A stretch of DNA of 23,097 nt from SIG440 sp045648205 (GCA_045648205.1 JAZRNM010000024.1:1-23097), one strand, 5' to 3'; shown: positions 1-8,661, counted from the first letter of the stretch. A program made the numbers and translations. The notes: a model not told the origin generated them from the sequence alone.

Positions 1-543
1 GAAAACCAGCAGCACAGACTGACAGCAAGCGGAATTTCAGTTCCCGTTGGAATGAAAAACCCCACAAGCGGAGATTTATCGGTTATGATGAATGCCATAA
101 AGGCTGCACAGCACAAGCACACATTTATCTATCGTGGCTGGGAGGTGCATTCCGAAGGAAATCCATTCGCACACGCAATTCTTCGCGGATATGTAAACAA
201 GCACGGTCAGTCACTTCCCAATTATCACTATGAAGACCTGGAACTTGTGTGCCAGTTATATGGTGAATCAGGACTTGAAAATCCTGGTGTGATTATTGAC
301 ACAAATCACGCAAATTCGGGCAAGCAACCACTTCAGCAAATGCGTATTGCAAAGGATGTTATGCATAGTGCAAGGCACGACAGCTCCATCAAAAAGCTTG
401 TGAAAGGCTTTATGATTGAAAGTTATATTGAAGATGGTGCTCAAAAAATTGGTGAATGTATTTACGGAAAATCCATAACAGACCCATGCCTTGGCTGGGA
501 AAAGAGTGAAAAGCTCATTTATGATTTGGCAGAATTGGTGTAA
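1..543 (+). CDS. aroF: 3-deoxy-7-phosphoheptulonate (DAHP) synthase, class I AroG type, C-terminal part
   Basis: Catalyses the first shikimate-pathway step, condensing phosphoenolpyruvate with erythrose 4-phosphate. The reading frame is open from base 1, so the gene begins upstream of the window; the methionine codon at 52 lies inside the conserved PVGMKN motif and is not the start. About 180 residues are present, roughly the C-terminal half of the usual 340-350. Visible active-site blocks match the E. coli AroG/F/H family: PVGMKNPTSGD (substrate lysine), VIIDTNHANSGKQ (metal-binding His), GFMIESYIEDG (metal-binding Glu) and GKSITDPCLGW (metal-binding Asp). It is the first visible gene of the aromatic operon and ends 16 bases before tyrA. 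The N-terminal region that would show feedback regulation is not visible, so which amino acid inhibits it cannot be read. The family assignment is secure; the choice among aroF, aroG and aroH is arbitrary. Confidence 0.95.
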   Translation, partial: ENQQHRLTASGISVPVGMKNPTSGDLSVMMNAIKAAQHKHTFIYRGWEVHSEGNPFAHAILRGYVNKHGQSLPNYHYEDLELVCQLYGESGLENPGVIIDTNHANSGKQPLQQMRIAKDVMHSARHDSSIKKLVKGFMIESYIEDGAQKIGECIYGKSITDPCLGWEKSEKLIYDLAELV

Positions 544-559
544 GGAAGTGAACATTTAA

Positions 560-1396
560 ATGAAGATAGGAATTATAGGGCTTGGTCTTATTGGCGGTTC
601 TATGGCGAAGGCAATAAGGCTTAACACGGAACATTATGTTCTGGGAATGGATGTTGATGAAAAAGTAGTGACAAAGGCAAAAATTATTGAGGCAATAAAT
701 GAAGAATTGACGGAAAAGAATATTGCTGAATGCGATATGATAATCTCGGCACTTTACCCAGAGGCGACTGTTGAAACAGTGAAAAAATATGCACACCTTA
801 TCAAAAAAGGTGCATACCTAATTGATTGTGGCGGAGTCAAAGGAAGAGTGTGTGCTAGCATTCCTCAAATCGCAAAGGAAAAGGGATTTATATTTGTTGG
901 CGGACACCCAATGGCAGGTATTGAAAAAATTGGTTTCAAGTATTCAAATGCAGAGATTTTTGCAGATGCTTCTATGATCTTGACACCTGATGACAGTGTA
1001 AAAATTGAGGACCTTGCAAATATAAAGATATTCTTCTTGTCAATAGGTTTTGGAAAAATCACGGTTAAAACAGCAAAAGACCATGACAGAATCATTGCAT
1101 ACACTTCTCAGCTTGCACACGTATTGTCAAATGCTTATGTGAAAAGCGAGACGGCAAGGGAACATAAGGGCTTGTCAGCAGGAAGCTTTAAGGATTTGAC
1201 AAGAGTTGCATACCTCAACGAAACAATGTGGACAGAACTGTTTCTGGAGAATAAAAATAATCTTATAAGTGAAATAAGCACACTGATAGATAATTTGAGT
1301 GAATACAAGACCGCACTTGAAAGCGATGATGCAGACAAGTTAAAGGGATTACTCAAGAATGGAAGAGAATTAAAAGAGGCGCTTGATAATGAATAA
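560..1396 (+). CDS. tyrA: Prephenate dehydrogenase
   Basis: Oxidatively decarboxylates prephenate to 4-hydroxyphenylpyruvate, the tyrosine branch. The 278-residue protein starts with a Rossmann nucleotide-binding loop, GLGLIGGS at residues 7-14, and an acidic residue at 31 after the second strand, which favours NAD over NADP. The signature HPMAG lies at 116-120, and a helical dimerisation domain containing SQLAHVLSNAY follows. There is no fused chorismate mutase and no C-terminal ACT domain, so any feedback by tyrosine would have to act another way. The start is the ATG after a GGAAGTG ribosome-binding site. The end overlaps aroB by 8 bases, so translation is probably coupled. Arogenate dehydrogenase activity is an alternative that sequence alone does not exclude. 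Confidence 0.95.
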   Translation: MKIGIIGLGLIGGSMAKAIRLNTEHYVLGMDVDEKVVTKAKIIEAINEELTEKNIAECDMIISALYPEATVETVKKYAHLIKKGAYLIDCGGVKGRVCASIPQIAKEKGFIFVGGHPMAGIEKIGFKYSNAEIFADASMILTPDDSVKIEDLANIKIFFLSIGFGKITVKTAKDHDRIIAYTSQLAHVLSNAYVKSETAREHKGLSAGSFKDLTRVAYLNETMWTELFLENKNNLISEISTLIDNLSEYKTALESDDADKLKGLLKNGRELKEALDNE

Positions 1397-2441
1397 AAAA
1401 GTTGTAGTTAAAGGTGTAAAAAAGCCTTATGATGTTATTATAGGAAATGATATTTTCAATATGATTCCCGACAAAATAAAGGAAACAACAAAAGCGAAAA
1501 ATGTTGTTGTCATAACCGATGACAATGTGGATAAGCTGTATTCCGATATGGTCTTGGATATGCTTCAAAAAGCAGGACTTAATGCTTTCAAATTTGTGTT
1601 CCCACACGGGGAAGCAAACAAAACAATGGGAACGATATGTGATATACTGGAGTTTATGGCGGAAAACAATGTAACACGTTCTGACATTATTGTTGCACTT
1701 GGTGGCGGAATTGTGGGAGATGTGTCGGGATATGCCGCAGCGTCATATCTTCGTGGGATAGATTTTATTCAGGTTCCCACCACGTTTTTGGCTGCCATAG
1801 ATTCATCTGTTGGCGGCAAAACAGGAGTGAATCTGAAATCAGGGAAAAACCTTGCGGGTGCATTTTATCAGCCAAGACTGGTTGTTTGTGACACCAAAAC
1901 TTTTGAGACTTTGCCTGAGGAAAATTTCAGGGAAGGTGTTTCGGAAGCAATCAAGTATGGTGTGATTTGTGACAGAGGATTGTTTGATTTGCTTTCAGGA
2001 AATGAAGACTCTGATATTGAAAGTGTTATAGAGAGATGCGTTTCCATCAAAGCGGAAATTGTGTCGGTTGATGAATTTGACACGGGCAAAAGACAGCTTT
2101 TGAATTTCGGACACACAATAGGTCACGCAATTGAAAAGGCAACAAATTTTGAAACTTCTCACGGAATTGCAGTTGGAATTGGCATGGCGATTATTTCTAA
2201 AATCAGTGATTGCCTGGGCTGGTCAACGGAAGATACCCACTCTTCGATTATAGAATGTCTTGAAAACAACGACATTCCAACCGATACAGATGTAAAAACA
2301 GAGGAGCTTTTATCGGCTATGGTAAAAGATAAGAAACGCAGCGGAGATATGATAAATCTTGTTATACCTGAAAAAATTGGAAATTGTGTGCTCAAAAGTG
2401 TTGCGGTTTCCAAATTAGAGGAAGTGTTAAAATGCAGGTAA
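1389..2441 (+). CDS. aroB: 3-dehydroquinate synthase
   Basis: Converts DAHP to 3-dehydroquinate using NAD and a divalent metal, the second shikimate step. The 350-residue product has the family's usual length. Visible family blocks are ALGGGIVGDVSGY (NAD-binding glycine loop, about residues 103-115), VPTTFLAAIDSSVGGKTGVN, KNLAGAFYQP, EGVSEAIKYG, and the metal-ligand histidine regions NFGHTIGHAIE and TSHGIAVG. An in-frame TTG lies at 1383, but the ATG at 1389 is preferred because a GAGG motif sits 9 bases upstream. It overlaps tyrA by 8 bases and aroA by 10, so it is embedded in the aromatic operon. Confidence 0.97.
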   Translation: MNKKVVVKGVKKPYDVIIGNDIFNMIPDKIKETTKAKNVVVITDDNVDKLYSDMVLDMLQKAGLNAFKFVFPHGEANKTMGTICDILEFMAENNVTRSDIIVALGGGIVGDVSGYAAASYLRGIDFIQVPTTFLAAIDSSVGGKTGVNLKSGKNLAGAFYQPRLVVCDTKTFETLPEENFREGVSEAIKYGVICDRGLFDLLSGNEDSDIESVIERCVSIKAEIVSVDEFDTGKRQLLNFGHTIGHAIEKATNFETSHGIAVGIGMAIISKISDCLGWSTEDTHSSIIECLENNDIPTDTDVKTEELLSAMVKDKKRSGDMINLVIPEKIGNCVLKSVAVSKLEEVLKCR

Positions 2442-3688
2442 AAATCAAACCGATAAAGCCCAAGGGTGAAATTTCGGCAATTGCCTCAAAATCAGATGCG
2501 CACAGGGCAATTATCTGTTCTGCCCTTGCTGATGATAAAACAAAAATACATATATCCCATATTTCAAAGGACATCGAGGCAACCTTGAACTGCATAAGAA
2601 GAATGGGTGCAGATTTTATAAAAAAAGATAATGTATATGAAATTTTGCCCATAAAGAATCTTACTCAAAACCCAGTCTTAGACTGCGGAGAGAGCGGTTC
2701 AACATTGAGGTTTTTGTTTCCGGTTTTGGCGGCTTTAGGCTGCGGTGCAACCTTTGTGGGTTCAGGAAGATTACCCGAAAGACCAATGGAACTAATCGTT
2801 GATTTGTTAAAGGAGCACGGAAATAGTTTTTCGTCATCCAAACTTCCCATAAGCGTATCGGGTAAAACCCAGGCTGGGGAATTTGACATTGCGGGGAATG
2901 TGAGCTCACAATTTATTTCAGGGCTTTTATTTGCCCTCCCTTTGCTAAAAGAGGAAAGCAGAATAAGGCTCACCTCAAAGCTCCAATCCTCGGCGTATGT
3001 CAATATGACTGTTGACACACTAAGACGATTTGGCATAAACATAAACCAAAAAGAAAATGAGTTTGTGATAAATGCAATTGAGAGGTTTACATCACCGAAA
3101 GAATATGTTGTCGAGGGAGATTGGTCCAATGCTGCATTTTTTATGGTGCTGGGTGCTATTGGCGGCGAGGTTAAAATAAGAAACCTCAATCTTAATTCCC
3201 ATCAGAGTGACAAAATGATTTTGGATGCTTTATCACTTGCAGGTGTGAATTATGTGGTTTCCGAAAATGAGATAACCGTTACGAAAAGCGAGATAAAGCC
3301 ATTTGATTTTGATGTTTCCGAATGTCCTGATTTGTTCCCTGTGCTTTCAATTCTTGCATCAGCGGCATATGGCAAATCAACCTTATATAATGCTGGGCGT
3401 CTAAGAATAAAGGAAAGTGACAGAATCAAGACGACAAAGGAACTTATCCTGAATGTCGGCGGAAATGCCGAGGAAACGGTCGATAGCTTAATTATATATG
3501 GAAGCGGAAAATTAAAAGGCGGAACGGTCGAAAGCTATAACGACCACAGAATTGCAATGTCGGCGTTTTGTGCAAGTGCAATTTGTGAAAATGATATTAT
3601 TTTAAATGATGCGAAAGCGATAGACAAATCCTATCCATCCTTTATGGAGGATTTTGAAAAAATCGGAGGTGTTTTTAGTGTCATCTGA
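2432..3688 (+). CDS. aroA: 3-phosphoshikimate 1-carboxyvinyltransferase (EPSP synthase)
   Basis: Transfers enolpyruvate from PEP to shikimate 3-phosphate, giving EPSP. The 418-residue protein shows the two-domain family pattern: SKSDAHRA near the N-terminus, CGESGSTLRFLFP (PEP region), GSGRLPERPM, SSQFISGLLFALPLL, EGDWSNAAFF, ECPDLFPVLSI with the catalytic Asp, NAGRLRIKESDR, and DHRIAMSAF near the end. The ATG at 2432 is chosen because it follows AGAGGAAGTG and aligns with the family start; a longer in-frame extension to 2384 would lie inside aroB. Overlaps aroB by 10 bases and aroC by 11. The PEP loop reads GESGSTLR rather than the E. coli GNAGTAMR form, which may matter for glyphosate sensitivity, but I cannot predict the phenotype. 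Confidence 0.97.
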   Translation: MQVKIKPIKPKGEISAIASKSDAHRAIICSALADDKTKIHISHISKDIEATLNCIRRMGADFIKKDNVYEILPIKNLTQNPVLDCGESGSTLRFLFPVLAALGCGATFVGSGRLPERPMELIVDLLKEHGNSFSSSKLPISVSGKTQAGEFDIAGNVSSQFISGLLFALPLLKEESRIRLTSKLQSSAYVNMTVDTLRRFGININQKENEFVINAIERFTSPKEYVVEGDWSNAAFFMVLGAIGGEVKIRNLNLNSHQSDKMILDALSLAGVNYVVSENEITVTKSEIKPFDFDVSECPDLFPVLSILASAAYGKSTLYNAGRLRIKESDRIKTTKELILNVGGNAEETVDSLIIYGSGKLKGGTVESYNDHRIAMSAFCASAICENDIILNDAKAIDKSYPSFMEDFEKIGGVFSVI

Positions 3689-4745
3689 AACAGGTAAAAA
3701 AATAAGAGTAAGTATTTTCGGTGAATCCCACGGAAGTGCAATCGGTGCTGTGGTGGACAATCTGCCCGCAGGTGAGCGCATAGATTTTGATGAGCTTCAG
3801 AATTTCCTGAAACGCCGTCAGGGAGGAAACAACAAATATTCCACTCCGAGGAAGGAAACAGACATTCCCGAAGTTGTATCGGGCATTAAGAATGGAGTGA
3901 CAACGGGTGCTCCTTTGTGTCTTATTATCAAAAACGAAAATACTCGCTCAGCAGATTATGAAACAGATATTCCAAGACCGGGACACGCGGATTTCACTGC
4001 TTTTATCAAACATAACGGATTTTGTGATTTGAGAGGCGGTGGACACTTTTCAGGCAGGCTGACAGCTCCTGTTTGTGCAGTTGGCGGAATTCTGATGCAA
4101 ATTCTGAAAAGACGTGGAATTGAAATAGTTGCACATTTGTTATCTGTTGGCGATGTTTATGATGAGAGGATAAATAATCTCATTCTTGATACGAAACAAT
4201 TAAGTAAAATAAAAAGCGGTGAGTTTCCTGTGTTTTCAGATGTTGCAGGTGAGAAAATGCAGGATTTGATTGTGGGTGTCAGGGAAGAAGGAAATTCCAT
4301 CGGCGGATGCGTTGAGTGCGGAGTATATGGCGTCAGAGCAGGGATTGGAAACCCTGTGTTTGACGGAATAGAAAATGCAATAGCTTCTGCTGTTTTTGGC
4401 ATTGGCGGTGTGAAAGGAATTGAATTTGGCATTGGATTTGAAGCATCCAAGATGAAAGGCTCTGAAAACAATGATGAGTTTTATATGGATGGAGATATTG
4501 TTAAAACCAGAACAAACAATCATGGTGGCATACTTGGGGGCATCTCTAGCGGAATGCCGATAACCTTTAATGTGGCATTTAAGCCTACACCATCAATTTC
4601 ATTGGAACAAAAGAGTATAAGTTTTTCTGAAAAGAAAAATGTTGATTTATCGGTAAAAGGCAGACATGACCCGTGCATTGTAGTTCGTGCAGTTCCTTGC
4701 ATTGAGGCGATTTCAGCCATAGCAATTTCCGATTTTCTATTGTAG
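3678..4745 (+). CDS. aroC: Chorismate synthase
   Basis: Converts EPSP to chorismate, the last common step, with reduced FMN as cofactor. The 355-residue protein carries the family signatures: FGESHGSAIGAVVDNLPAG at the N-terminus, RRQGGNNKYSTPRKE, TTGAPLCLIIKNENTRS, RPGHADF, GGGHFSGRLTA, GVREEGNSIGG, NNHGGILGGISSGMPI and GRHDPCIVVRAVP. The GTG at 3678 is chosen because a perfect GGAGGT (3665-3670) lies 7 bases upstream; an in-frame TTG at 3654 has no such site. The start lies inside aroA (11-base overlap), so translation is probably coupled. No flavin reductase domain is fused, so it is presumably a monofunctional enzyme needing reduced flavin from elsewhere. Confidence 0.97.
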   Translation: MSSETGKKIRVSIFGESHGSAIGAVVDNLPAGERIDFDELQNFLKRRQGGNNKYSTPRKETDIPEVVSGIKNGVTTGAPLCLIIKNENTRSADYETDIPRPGHADFTAFIKHNGFCDLRGGGHFSGRLTAPVCAVGGILMQILKRRGIEIVAHLLSVGDVYDERINNLILDTKQLSKIKSGEFPVFSDVAGEKMQDLIVGVREEGNSIGGCVECGVYGVRAGIGNPVFDGIENAIASAVFGIGGVKGIEFGIGFEASKMKGSENNDEFYMDGDIVKTRTNNHGGILGGISSGMPITFNVAFKPTPSISLEQKSISFSEKKNVDLSVKGRHDPCIVVRAVPCIEAISAIAISDFLL

Positions 4746-4756
4746 GGGGGAAGAAA

Positions 4757-5899
4757 ATGGATTTAACAGAATGCAGAAAACAGATAGATAAAATAGATGA
4801 CGAAATCCTGAAATTATTCTTGGATAGAATGGAAGTTGCATCCAAAGTTGCAGACTACAAAAAAGAAAACAACATTTCAACCTTGCAAAAAGGGAGAGAG
4901 AGGGAAATATTGAAAAGAGTAAGTGACAAGTCAGGAAGTGAAATGGCTGAGTATTCACGAATGCTTTTTGCAACATTGATGGACTTGAGTAAAAGCTATC
5001 AGAACAAGAGAAATGCCGAGGCAAGCGGAGAACTTTCAAAAGAAATAAAAAAGGCACTTGCCAGTACCCCGCAGATTTTTCCGCAATCGGGAACGATTGC
5101 GTGTCAGGGCATTGAAGGAGCATATTCACAAATCGCTTGTGACAGACTTTTCAAAAACCATGATATTAAGTATGTAAAAACTTTTGAGGATGTGTTTAAG
5201 GCAGTTGAAGATGGGACTTGTGATTATGGCATTTTGCCCATTGAAAACTCGATTCACGGAACAGTGATTGCAGTTTATGATCTTATGAAAAAATATGAAT
5301 TTCATATTATTAAAAGTGTTAAAATGAAAATAAATCACGCACTTATGGCAAATAGAGGTGCAGAAATTTCGGGAATAAAAGAAATCGTTTCCCATGAGCA
5401 GGCAATTGGTCAATGCTCTGAATTTTTGAAGGACTATCCCGACATAAAAATAACCGTTTGTGAAAACACTGCAGTTGCTGCAAAGCTTGTTGCAGATTCA
5501 GGAAGAAGTGACATAGCGGCAATTTCCTCACCTGATTGTGCGGAAAACTACGGACTTTCCATCCTGAACGATAAGATTGCAAACTCGGACAGCAACTTCA
5601 CAAGATTTATCTGCATCACGAAAGACCTTTTGATTTATCCGGGTGCCGACAGAATAAGTATTATAATGAACCTACCTCATACTCCCGGCACACTGAACAG
5701 CACTATTTCAAAATTTGCTATGGCGGGACTTAATCTAACCAAGCTCGAATCAAGACCGATCGCAGGCAGAGATTTTGAATTTTCCTTCTATTTTGATTTG
5801 GAGGCATCAATATATGCCGAGGAAACAGTTGGCATTTTGGATGAGCTTGCATCGGGGAATAACAACTTAATTTTCCTTGGAAGCTATTTGCAGGCATAA
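4757..5899 (+). CDS. pheA: Bifunctional chorismate mutase / prephenate dehydratase (P-protein)
   Basis: Makes prephenate from chorismate and then phenylpyruvate, the phenylalanine branch. The 380 residues divide into three domains. Residues 1-90 form an AroQ-type chorismate mutase; R7, R24, K35, E48 and Q82 fit the E. coli active-site pattern. Residues about 113-290 form prephenate dehydratase, with ILPIENSIHGTV, VSHEQAIGQC and the catalytic TRF triplet at 282-284. Residues about 298-380 form an ACT domain containing ESRP at 331-334, the usual phenylalanine-binding motif, so allosteric feedback by phenylalanine is expected. The start is the ATG behind a strong GGGGGAAG site. This is the only chorismate mutase visible in the window, so it probably also feeds TyrA. 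Confidence 0.97.
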   Translation: MDLTECRKQIDKIDDEILKLFLDRMEVASKVADYKKENNISTLQKGREREILKRVSDKSGSEMAEYSRMLFATLMDLSKSYQNKRNAEASGELSKEIKKALASTPQIFPQSGTIACQGIEGAYSQIACDRLFKNHDIKYVKTFEDVFKAVEDGTCDYGILPIENSIHGTVIAVYDLMKKYEFHIIKSVKMKINHALMANRGAEISGIKEIVSHEQAIGQCSEFLKDYPDIKITVCENTAVAAKLVADSGRSDIAAISSPDCAENYGLSILNDKIANSDSNFTRFICITKDLLIYPGADRISIIMNLPHTPGTLNSTISKFAMAGLNLTKLESRPIAGRDFEFSFYFDLEASIYAEETVGILDELASGNNNLIFLGSYLQA

Positions 5900-5911
5900 G
5901 GGAGGCATATT

Positions 5912-7150
5912 GTGAAATTCGGATGTATAGGTGAACATTTGGGGCACAGTTTTTCAAAAGAAATACATAACAGTTTTGCGGATTATGAATATGAACTCAA
6001 AGAAATCCCAAAGGATAAGCTTTGCGAATTTATGACCAATCACGATTTCAAGGCGATAAATGTGACAATCCCCTACAAAGAGGCGGTTATTCCATATCTC
6101 TATTATATAGATGAGAAAGCAAAAGAAATTGGTGCGGTAAACACAATCGTAAACAAAGACGGCAAGCTCTATGGATATAACACTGACTTTTATGGCATGA
6201 GTATGCTCATATCTCATGCGGGCCTTGATTTACGTGGGAAAAAGGTTGCAGTCCTGGGTACAGGCGGAACTTCAAAAACTGCCGGGGCTGTTGCGAAATC
6301 ACTTTTTGCAAAAGAAGTTATAACAGTTTCAAGGAGCAAGAAAGCTGAAACAGTAACATATGAGGAATTATATGAAAAGCATAGCAATGTTGACATTATC
6401 ATAAACACCACCCCTCTTGGGATGTTTCCCGATAGCTTTGTAAAGCCGGTTGATATAGCCAAATTCACAAGGCTTTCAGGCGTGATTGATGCGGTTTATA
6501 ATCCTCTGAAGACAGGGCTCATATGCGATGCAAAAAAAAGAGGAATTACCGCTGAAGGCGGGCTTTATATGTTGGTGGCACAAGCAGTGCGTGCTTCTGA
6601 AATATTTTTGGATAAAGCTTATGATGACAAAGTTTTGGACCTTGTTTTTAACAAGATAAAAAAATCCAAGGAGAATATTGTTTTGATTGGAATGCCATCA
6701 TCAGGCAAAAGCACAGTTGGAAAAGAAATTGCCAGAAGGCTTGGTCGGATATTTGTCGATACCGATATTCTTATAGAAGAAAAAGCGGAAATTAGTATAT
6801 CTGAAATATTTGGCAAAATGGGTGAAGAAAAATTCCGCTCACTTGAAAGTGAAGTTATAAAAGAAGTATCTGAATGTACCGGAGCGGTAATTGCTACGGG
6901 TGGAGGAGCTATACTCAAAGAGGAAAACATAAGAGCTTTATCGCAAAATGGCAGAATATATTTTCTGGACAGACCCATAGAGTTGCTTTTGCCAACCTCA
7001 AACAGACCCCTTACAAGCACAAAAGAAGAACTTCTGAAAAAATATAATGAAAGATACAGCATATATGAAAGGTCAGCTGATGTCAAAATTGATGCATCGG
7101 GTGATGTGAACACAGTTTCAAATGCAGTGACAGGAGATTTTGAAGTATGA
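5912..7150 (+). CDS. aroE-aroK: Fused shikimate dehydrogenase - shikimate kinase
   Basis: A single 412-residue protein that should reduce 3-dehydroshikimate to shikimate and then phosphorylate it. Residues 1-250 are AroE: GHSFSKEIHN (shikimate-binding serines), the catalytic lysine in NVTIPYKEA (K56), GYNTDFYG (N90 to D92), the NADP loop LGTGGTSKTAG and GGLYMLVAQAVRA. Residues about 254-412 are AroK: Walker A GMPSSGKST at 260-268, the VDTD aspartates at 282-285, EEKFRSLE, TGGGAIL at 329-335 and the lid SNRPLTSTKEEL. Both halves keep their active-site motifs and no stop or frameshift separates them. The start is GTG at 5912 with GGAGG 6 bases upstream. The stop overlaps the aroQ start as ATGA. 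Confidence 0.95.
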   Translation: MKFGCIGEHLGHSFSKEIHNSFADYEYELKEIPKDKLCEFMTNHDFKAINVTIPYKEAVIPYLYYIDEKAKEIGAVNTIVNKDGKLYGYNTDFYGMSMLISHAGLDLRGKKVAVLGTGGTSKTAGAVAKSLFAKEVITVSRSKKAETVTYEELYEKHSNVDIIINTTPLGMFPDSFVKPVDIAKFTRLSGVIDAVYNPLKTGLICDAKKRGITAEGGLYMLVAQAVRASEIFLDKAYDDKVLDLVFNKIKKSKENIVLIGMPSSGKSTVGKEIARRLGRIFVDTDILIEEKAEISISEIFGKMGEEKFRSLESEVIKEVSECTGAVIATGGGAILKEENIRALSQNGRIYFLDRPIELLLPTSNRPLTSTKEELLKKYNERYSIYERSADVKIDASGDVNTVSNAVTGDFEV

Positions 7151-7572
7151 AAATTTATGTTATAAACGGACCCAATCTTAATATGCTCGGAATAAGAGAA
7201 CCCGACAAGTACGGAACAGAAAGCTATGACAGTCTTATTTCATCACTGAAAAAGCACTCAGAGGAAAAGGACTATACATTGGTTTGCTATCAATCAAATC
7301 ATGAGGGCGATTTGGTGGATAAAATTCAGGAGGCTTATTTTGAAAAGGCTGACGGAATAGTCATAAATCCAGGTGCATACACCCACACGAGCATTGCTCT
7401 CTTGGATGCTTTGAATGCTGTGAAAATCCCAACGGTTGAGGTGCATATTTCGGATGTTTCACAAAGAGAAGATTTCAGGCAGATAAGCTATGTACGCAAG
7501 GCTTGCACAAAAACAATTATGGGACACGGACTTAAAGGATATTTTGAAGCCATTGAGTTTTTGCTTGGGTAA
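7147..7572 (+). CDS. aroQ: 3-dehydroquinate dehydratase, type II
   Basis: Dehydrates 3-dehydroquinate to 3-dehydroshikimate, the third shikimate step. The 141 residues match the small type II enzymes, not the Schiff-base type I. Visible motifs are NGPNLNMLGIREPDKYG with the catalytic tyrosine, YQSNHEGDLVDKIQ, INPGAYTHTSIALLDAL with the catalytic histidine, and VEVHISDVSQREDFRQ. The start ATG overlaps the aroE-aroK stop (ATGA), indicating tight coupling. It is the last gene of the operon, followed immediately by an intrinsic terminator. With this gene the operon has one enzyme for every step from DAHP to chorismate. Confidence 0.96.
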   Translation: MKIYVINGPNLNMLGIREPDKYGTESYDSLISSLKKHSEEKDYTLVCYQSNHEGDLVDKIQEAYFEKADGIVINPGAYTHTSIALLDALNAVKIPTVEVHISDVSQREDFRQISYVRKACTKTIMGHGLKGYFEAIEFLLG

Positions 7573-7582
7573 TTGCAAAACG

Positions 7583-7611
7583 AAGTCAACCGATGAATCG
7601 GTTGACTTTTT
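7583..7611 (+). terminator. Intrinsic terminator of the aromatic operon
   Basis: A perfect 10-base-pair stem (7584-7593 with 7598-7607, core AGTCAACCGA/TCGGTTGACT), extended by one A-T pair, closes a TGAA tetraloop and runs directly into a T stretch at 7607-7611. It begins 11 bases after the aroQ stop codon. Outer GCAAAA and TTTTGC segments could lengthen the stem imperfectly. Confidence 0.9.
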
Positions 7612-7616
7612 GCATA

Positions 7617-7645
7617 TTGCAAAAAAAGAGATAATGTGATAAAAT
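7617..7645 (+). promoter_or_regulatory. Candidate promoter of the lipid kinase gene
   Basis: TTGCAA (7617-7622) and TAAAAT (7640-7645) are separated by 17 bases, a sigma-A-type arrangement placed just after the upstream terminator. Transcription would begin near 7652, almost on top of the in-frame ATG at 7659, which supports the downstream GTG at 7680 as the true start of the gene. Confidence 0.6.
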
Positions 7646-7679
7646 ATGACAAGAAATTATGGGAAAAGAGGCTCTGTCT

Positions 7680-8654
7680 GTGAAAACGTTTTTCATTATC
7701 AATCCAAAAGCGGGAACGGGTAAAAAAGTGGAAGAACTTGTTGCCGCTATAAAAGAAAATGTGAATATATTGAAGGCAGATGCTTCAATATATATAACAA
7801 AGGCTGTCGGGGATGCGGAGGAATTCGTAAGAAAGCAATGCCAAAGTGGTGGTCCTGCAAGGTTCATTGCTTGTGGAGGTGATGGAACTCTTGGCGAGGT
7901 TCTCAATGGTGCAATTGAAATGGATGGCTCTGAAATCGGGGTAATGCCTTTTGGAACGGGCAATGATTTTTGCCGCAACTTCAAAGAAAGTTCAGAATTT
8001 TTTGATGTGCAATCACAGATTGAGGGCGAGTGCATCAGGTGTGATGTAATGAAATACAGCACCCATCTGCAAGAAGGAACAAAAACGAGATACTGCGCAA
8101 ATATGTTTAACATAGGATTTGACTGCAATGTGGCGGATATGACGGGAAAGATGAAAATGAAACCTTTTGTTTCAGGCTCCCTTGCCTACTATTTGTCAAT
8201 TCTGGTTACTTTAATTAAAAAGAATGGAGCAAAGCTGAAAATTGAGCTTGATGGCATCAGAAAACACAGCGGGGCATTGCTCTTAACTTCAATTGCAAAC
8301 GGCAGCTTCTGTGGCGGAGGAATAAAGAGCAATCCCCTTGCCTCGGTCCACGATGGTTTTCTGGATGTAAATATAATTAAAAACATTTCAAGAACGAACT
8401 TTCTCACAAAGTTGCCTTTTTATATGAAGGGCACTCATATCAGACTGCGAGGCATAGAAAAGGTTATTGCATCGGAAAAGTGCAAAAGGGCAACAATTGA
8501 ACCCTTGGGTGGCAAAATGAGGCTTTGTGTTGATGGCGAAATAGTTGACGCCCAAAGAACAGAATTTGAAATTATACCTGATGCATTTGCGTTTGTTATA
8601 CCATCAAAAAGAGCTGAAAAGATGATTGAGAAAACAGAAACAGTGCTTGTGTAA
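7680..8654 (+). CDS. Diacylglycerol kinase family lipid kinase (YegS/DgkB-like)
   Basis: A member of the family that phosphorylates diacylglycerol or related lipids at the inner face of the membrane. The 324-residue protein has the expected blocks: FIINPKAGTGKK at the N-terminus, ACGGDGTLGEVLNG (nucleotide-binding GGDGT at 66-70), MPFGTGNDFCRNF at about 89-101, NMFNIGFDCNVADMTGK, and ANGSFCGGGIKSNPLA with DGFLDVNII in the C-terminal sandwich. The GTG at 7680 is preferred because AAAAGAGG lies 8 bases upstream; an in-frame ATG at 7659 would add seven residues but has no ribosome-binding site. It stands between a terminator and the trk promoter, so it is probably monocistronic. The lipid substrate cannot be named from sequence. 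Confidence 0.88.
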   Translation: MKTFFIINPKAGTGKKVEELVAAIKENVNILKADASIYITKAVGDAEEFVRKQCQSGGPARFIACGGDGTLGEVLNGAIEMDGSEIGVMPFGTGNDFCRNFKESSEFFDVQSQIEGECIRCDVMKYSTHLQEGTKTRYCANMFNIGFDCNVADMTGKMKMKPFVSGSLAYYLSILVTLIKKNGAKLKIELDGIRKHSGALLLTSIANGSFCGGGIKSNPLASVHDGFLDVNIIKNISRTNFLTKLPFYMKGTHIRLRGIEKVIASEKCKRATIEPLGGKMRLCVDGEIVDAQRTEFEIIPDAFAFVIPSKRAEKMIEKTETVLV

Positions 8655-8661
8655 ATTGATA

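Noticed and set aside
52..543. Start of the DAHP synthase gene at the ATG at 52
   Set aside because: The frame is open back to base 1 and the upstream codons encode conserved family sequence (QQHRLTASGISVPVG), so the gene is cut by the window edge rather than starting here.
2661..3189. Long antisense open frames opposite aroA
   Set aside because: They lie wholly within aroA on the other strand, have no ribosome-binding site or recognisable domain, and mirror the coding pattern of the real gene.
7659..7679. ATG at 7659 as start of the lipid kinase
   Set aside because: It is only a few bases from the predicted transcription start and lacks a Shine-Dalgarno site; GTG 7680 has one. The alternative cannot be fully excluded.
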